Source: a bacterium (GTDB lineage: Bacteria > Hydrothermota > UBA3073 > JACQXS01 > JAGMCI01). Taken from it: DNA of 64,000 bases. The position numbers were made by a program, and so were the translations under genes. Under the pieces are notes generated by a model. That model ran no database searches. It saw nothing but the letters and a program-made list of their open reading frames with translations, and was not told the origin of the DNA. Below, one piece after another: positions 62,958 through 64,000 of this stretch (its first letter is position 1; the number at the start of each line of letters is the position of its first letter). Location of the stretch: the NCBI GenBank assembly GCA_030018315.1, contig JASEGA010000002.1:1-64000 (forward strand). The letters are read 5' to 3'.

Positions 62958-64000
62958 TCAACAACTTTTTATAGGACAGTTGTTACATTGCTCAACACTA
63001 CAATAGTGCTTGAAAATGTGAATCATGCCCTGAGAATAAACTTCCTTATCTAACTTCCGCTTTAGTAATAACTTCTTACTCATTAACTTTGTAATATTAT
63101 TTTCTGGTAAAGGTCTGTACTCTCTATAGATTTGGAGAATTTCATCCCTATTTTCTTTATTTAGAACGGATATTACAGGAAGACATACATTTAGAATTAT
63201 TATTCGGGCACAAGATTTACTAATCCTACTATTTTGGGAAAGTTTAGCTTCAATCTTTAATAAATTAGGAAAAGCGCTTATTAAGAAATTACATATACCC
63301 TCTTGAAGCACAGCGGCTAAAAAATAGCTTATCCCTTCTATTCTTCTTATAGGAAAATTAGGTGGCCTAACCTTGAAAAACTGCCACTCATCATCTATCA
63401 TAGTTTCTATGAAATTATGTTTAATTTTATCCCACGCATCTCGGAACTTGTAGGGAAGTAAACCAGCTACTCCAAGTAAACTAACTTTTAATATTTTGAC
63501 ACGCTCTTTTTTCGGCTTTCCAGTTACTAAAGATATCAATTTCTCTATTGGTGCAAGTTTAGCAAGCCTTACGAAAGGTGGCTCATTCTTTACATAACCT
63601 AATGACTCCATTATCCCTATGTAAGTAGATTGATCAGGACCATAAGCTTTTATCAATTCATTAAATCTACATTCCCTTTCACTAAACCTCTTAATACCCC
63701 CCATTTCAAGAATATTTACCAGCATCTTAAATTTAGGTCTATAATTGCAAACAGCTTTTCTTTTACTTCCCATTTCTTTATTATACCTCTTTAGAAACCC
63801 AGAAAAATTAGTTCTAGTCAATTTTGAGATGTCCAGAGTTTCAACTGTAACCCCATCTTTGGTAATAGTTTTTTGTGTATTAGCATGAGCTACTACATGA
63901 AGTATTACATTATTATACTTTGGGTCAGTGTCATGTCCATGGTCAAACCAGTTGCTACTTGAAAGATGTAATTCAACATCGCCTGTCATCACTTTATTAT
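62958..64000 (-). CDS. DUF2851 family protein, cut by the window edge
   Basis: At least 347 codons on the minus strand; the frame stays open to the window end, so the N-terminus (about 60-80 residues in relatives) is missing. TGDVELHLSSSNWFDHGHDT and DPKYNNVILHVVAHANTQ are the DUF2851 signature. The protein ends in a cysteine cluster (C-x4-C-x2-C, then a terminal C). DUF2851 is common in Bacteroidetes and related lineages and its function is unknown. The GTG/ATG pair at 63992-63987 is internal rather than the true start. Confidence 0.85.
   Translation of the reverse strand, partial: NKVMTGDVELHLSSSNWFDHGHDTDPKYNNVILHVVAHANTQKTITKDGVTVETLDISKLTRTNFSGFLKRYNKEMGSKRKAVCNYRPKFKMLVNILEMGGIKRFSERECRFNELIKAYGPDQSTYIGIMESLGYVKNEPPFVRLAKLAPIEKLISLVTGKPKKERVKILKVSLLGVAGLLPYKFRDAWDKIKHNFIETMIDDEWQFFKVRPPNFPIRRIEGISYFLAAVLQEGICNFLISAFPNLLKIEAKLSQNSRISKSCARIIILNVCLPVISVLNKENRDEILQIYREYRPLPENNITKLMSKKLLLKRKLDKEVYSQGMIHIFKHYCSVEQCNNCPIKSC

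Overview
The window is AT-rich bacterial DNA (roughly one third G+C by eye) with no rRNA, tRNA or CRISPR array that I can see. Secreted beta-propeller and kelch proteins end in a 'YPNPF ... YD(L/I)(A/S)GR ... GxYFLRLE' type C-terminal sorting domain. There is also a PorV/PorQ-like outer-membrane protein, an OtsA-OtsB fusion, DUF4416 and DUF2851 proteins and an alternative GlmU-like enzyme. Together these point to an uncultivated Gram-negative bacterium of, or near, the FCB assemblage (WOR-3/Stahlbacteria, TA06 or Cloacimonadota-like). That placement is inference; no marker gene here settles it.

Layout. 1-8 kb: dapF, an EF-G-like GTPase, a decayed HEPN/MNT toxin-antitoxin pair, bifunctional trehalose synthase (otsAB), ligA and, convergent to it, rpmF. 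8-15 kb: panC, a sugar N-acetyltransferase, insertion-sequence remnants and a kelch/sorting-domain protein. 15-17.6 kb: a terminator-ended region with strong RNA-fold potential, a 5'-truncated repeat protein and a split barrel-like protein. 17.6-24 kb: a central-carbon block of succinyl-CoA-ligase-like beta and alpha subunits, a short citrate-synthase homologue (citryl-CoA-lyase type), a Nudix enzyme, an intact MntA/HepT pair and an aconitase-superfamily large/small pair. 24-25.6 kb: tandem paralogues of an unrecognised family that open with PWGEIHGKL. 26-33.8 kb: secreted propeller proteins, DUF4416 and an S55 (SpoIVB-type) peptidase-like protein. 33.8-41 kb: ftsK, a GlmU-like protein, UDP-glucose dehydrogenase, a UDP-xylose-synthase-like enzyme, nadD and Nudix. 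41-43 kb: a small secreted protein, remnants of a beta-helix protein and of a REP-type transposase, and a MITE. 43-50 kb: an aminotransferase, cysS, acyl-CoA dehydrogenase, agmatinase-like, then porV-truB-ribF on the minus strand. 50-62 kb: a surface-polysaccharide locus made of two convergent operons (FemAB-like, glycosyltransferases, flippase, GT-C membrane enzymes, a propeller protein). 62-64 kb: an exported-looking Pcm and a DUF2851 gene cut by the window edge.

How the parts connect. The ugd/uxs pair, the GlmU-like enzyme and the sugar acetyltransferase would supply activated sugars for the glycosyltransferase and flippase locus. The ligase, lyase and aconitase-like genes could together cleave or form citrate and isomerise it. 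The sorting-domain proteins and PorV-like protein suggest a type-IX-like secretion route whose core genes lie outside the window.

Two genome-wide habits stand out. Many genes have a TTGACA/16-17/TATAAT-like promoter only 7-12 bases before the start codon and no Shine-Dalgarno, which predicts leaderless mRNAs. Gaps between genes are filled by short AT-rich spacer repeats and small perfect palindromes, and some of these have become part of coding regions.
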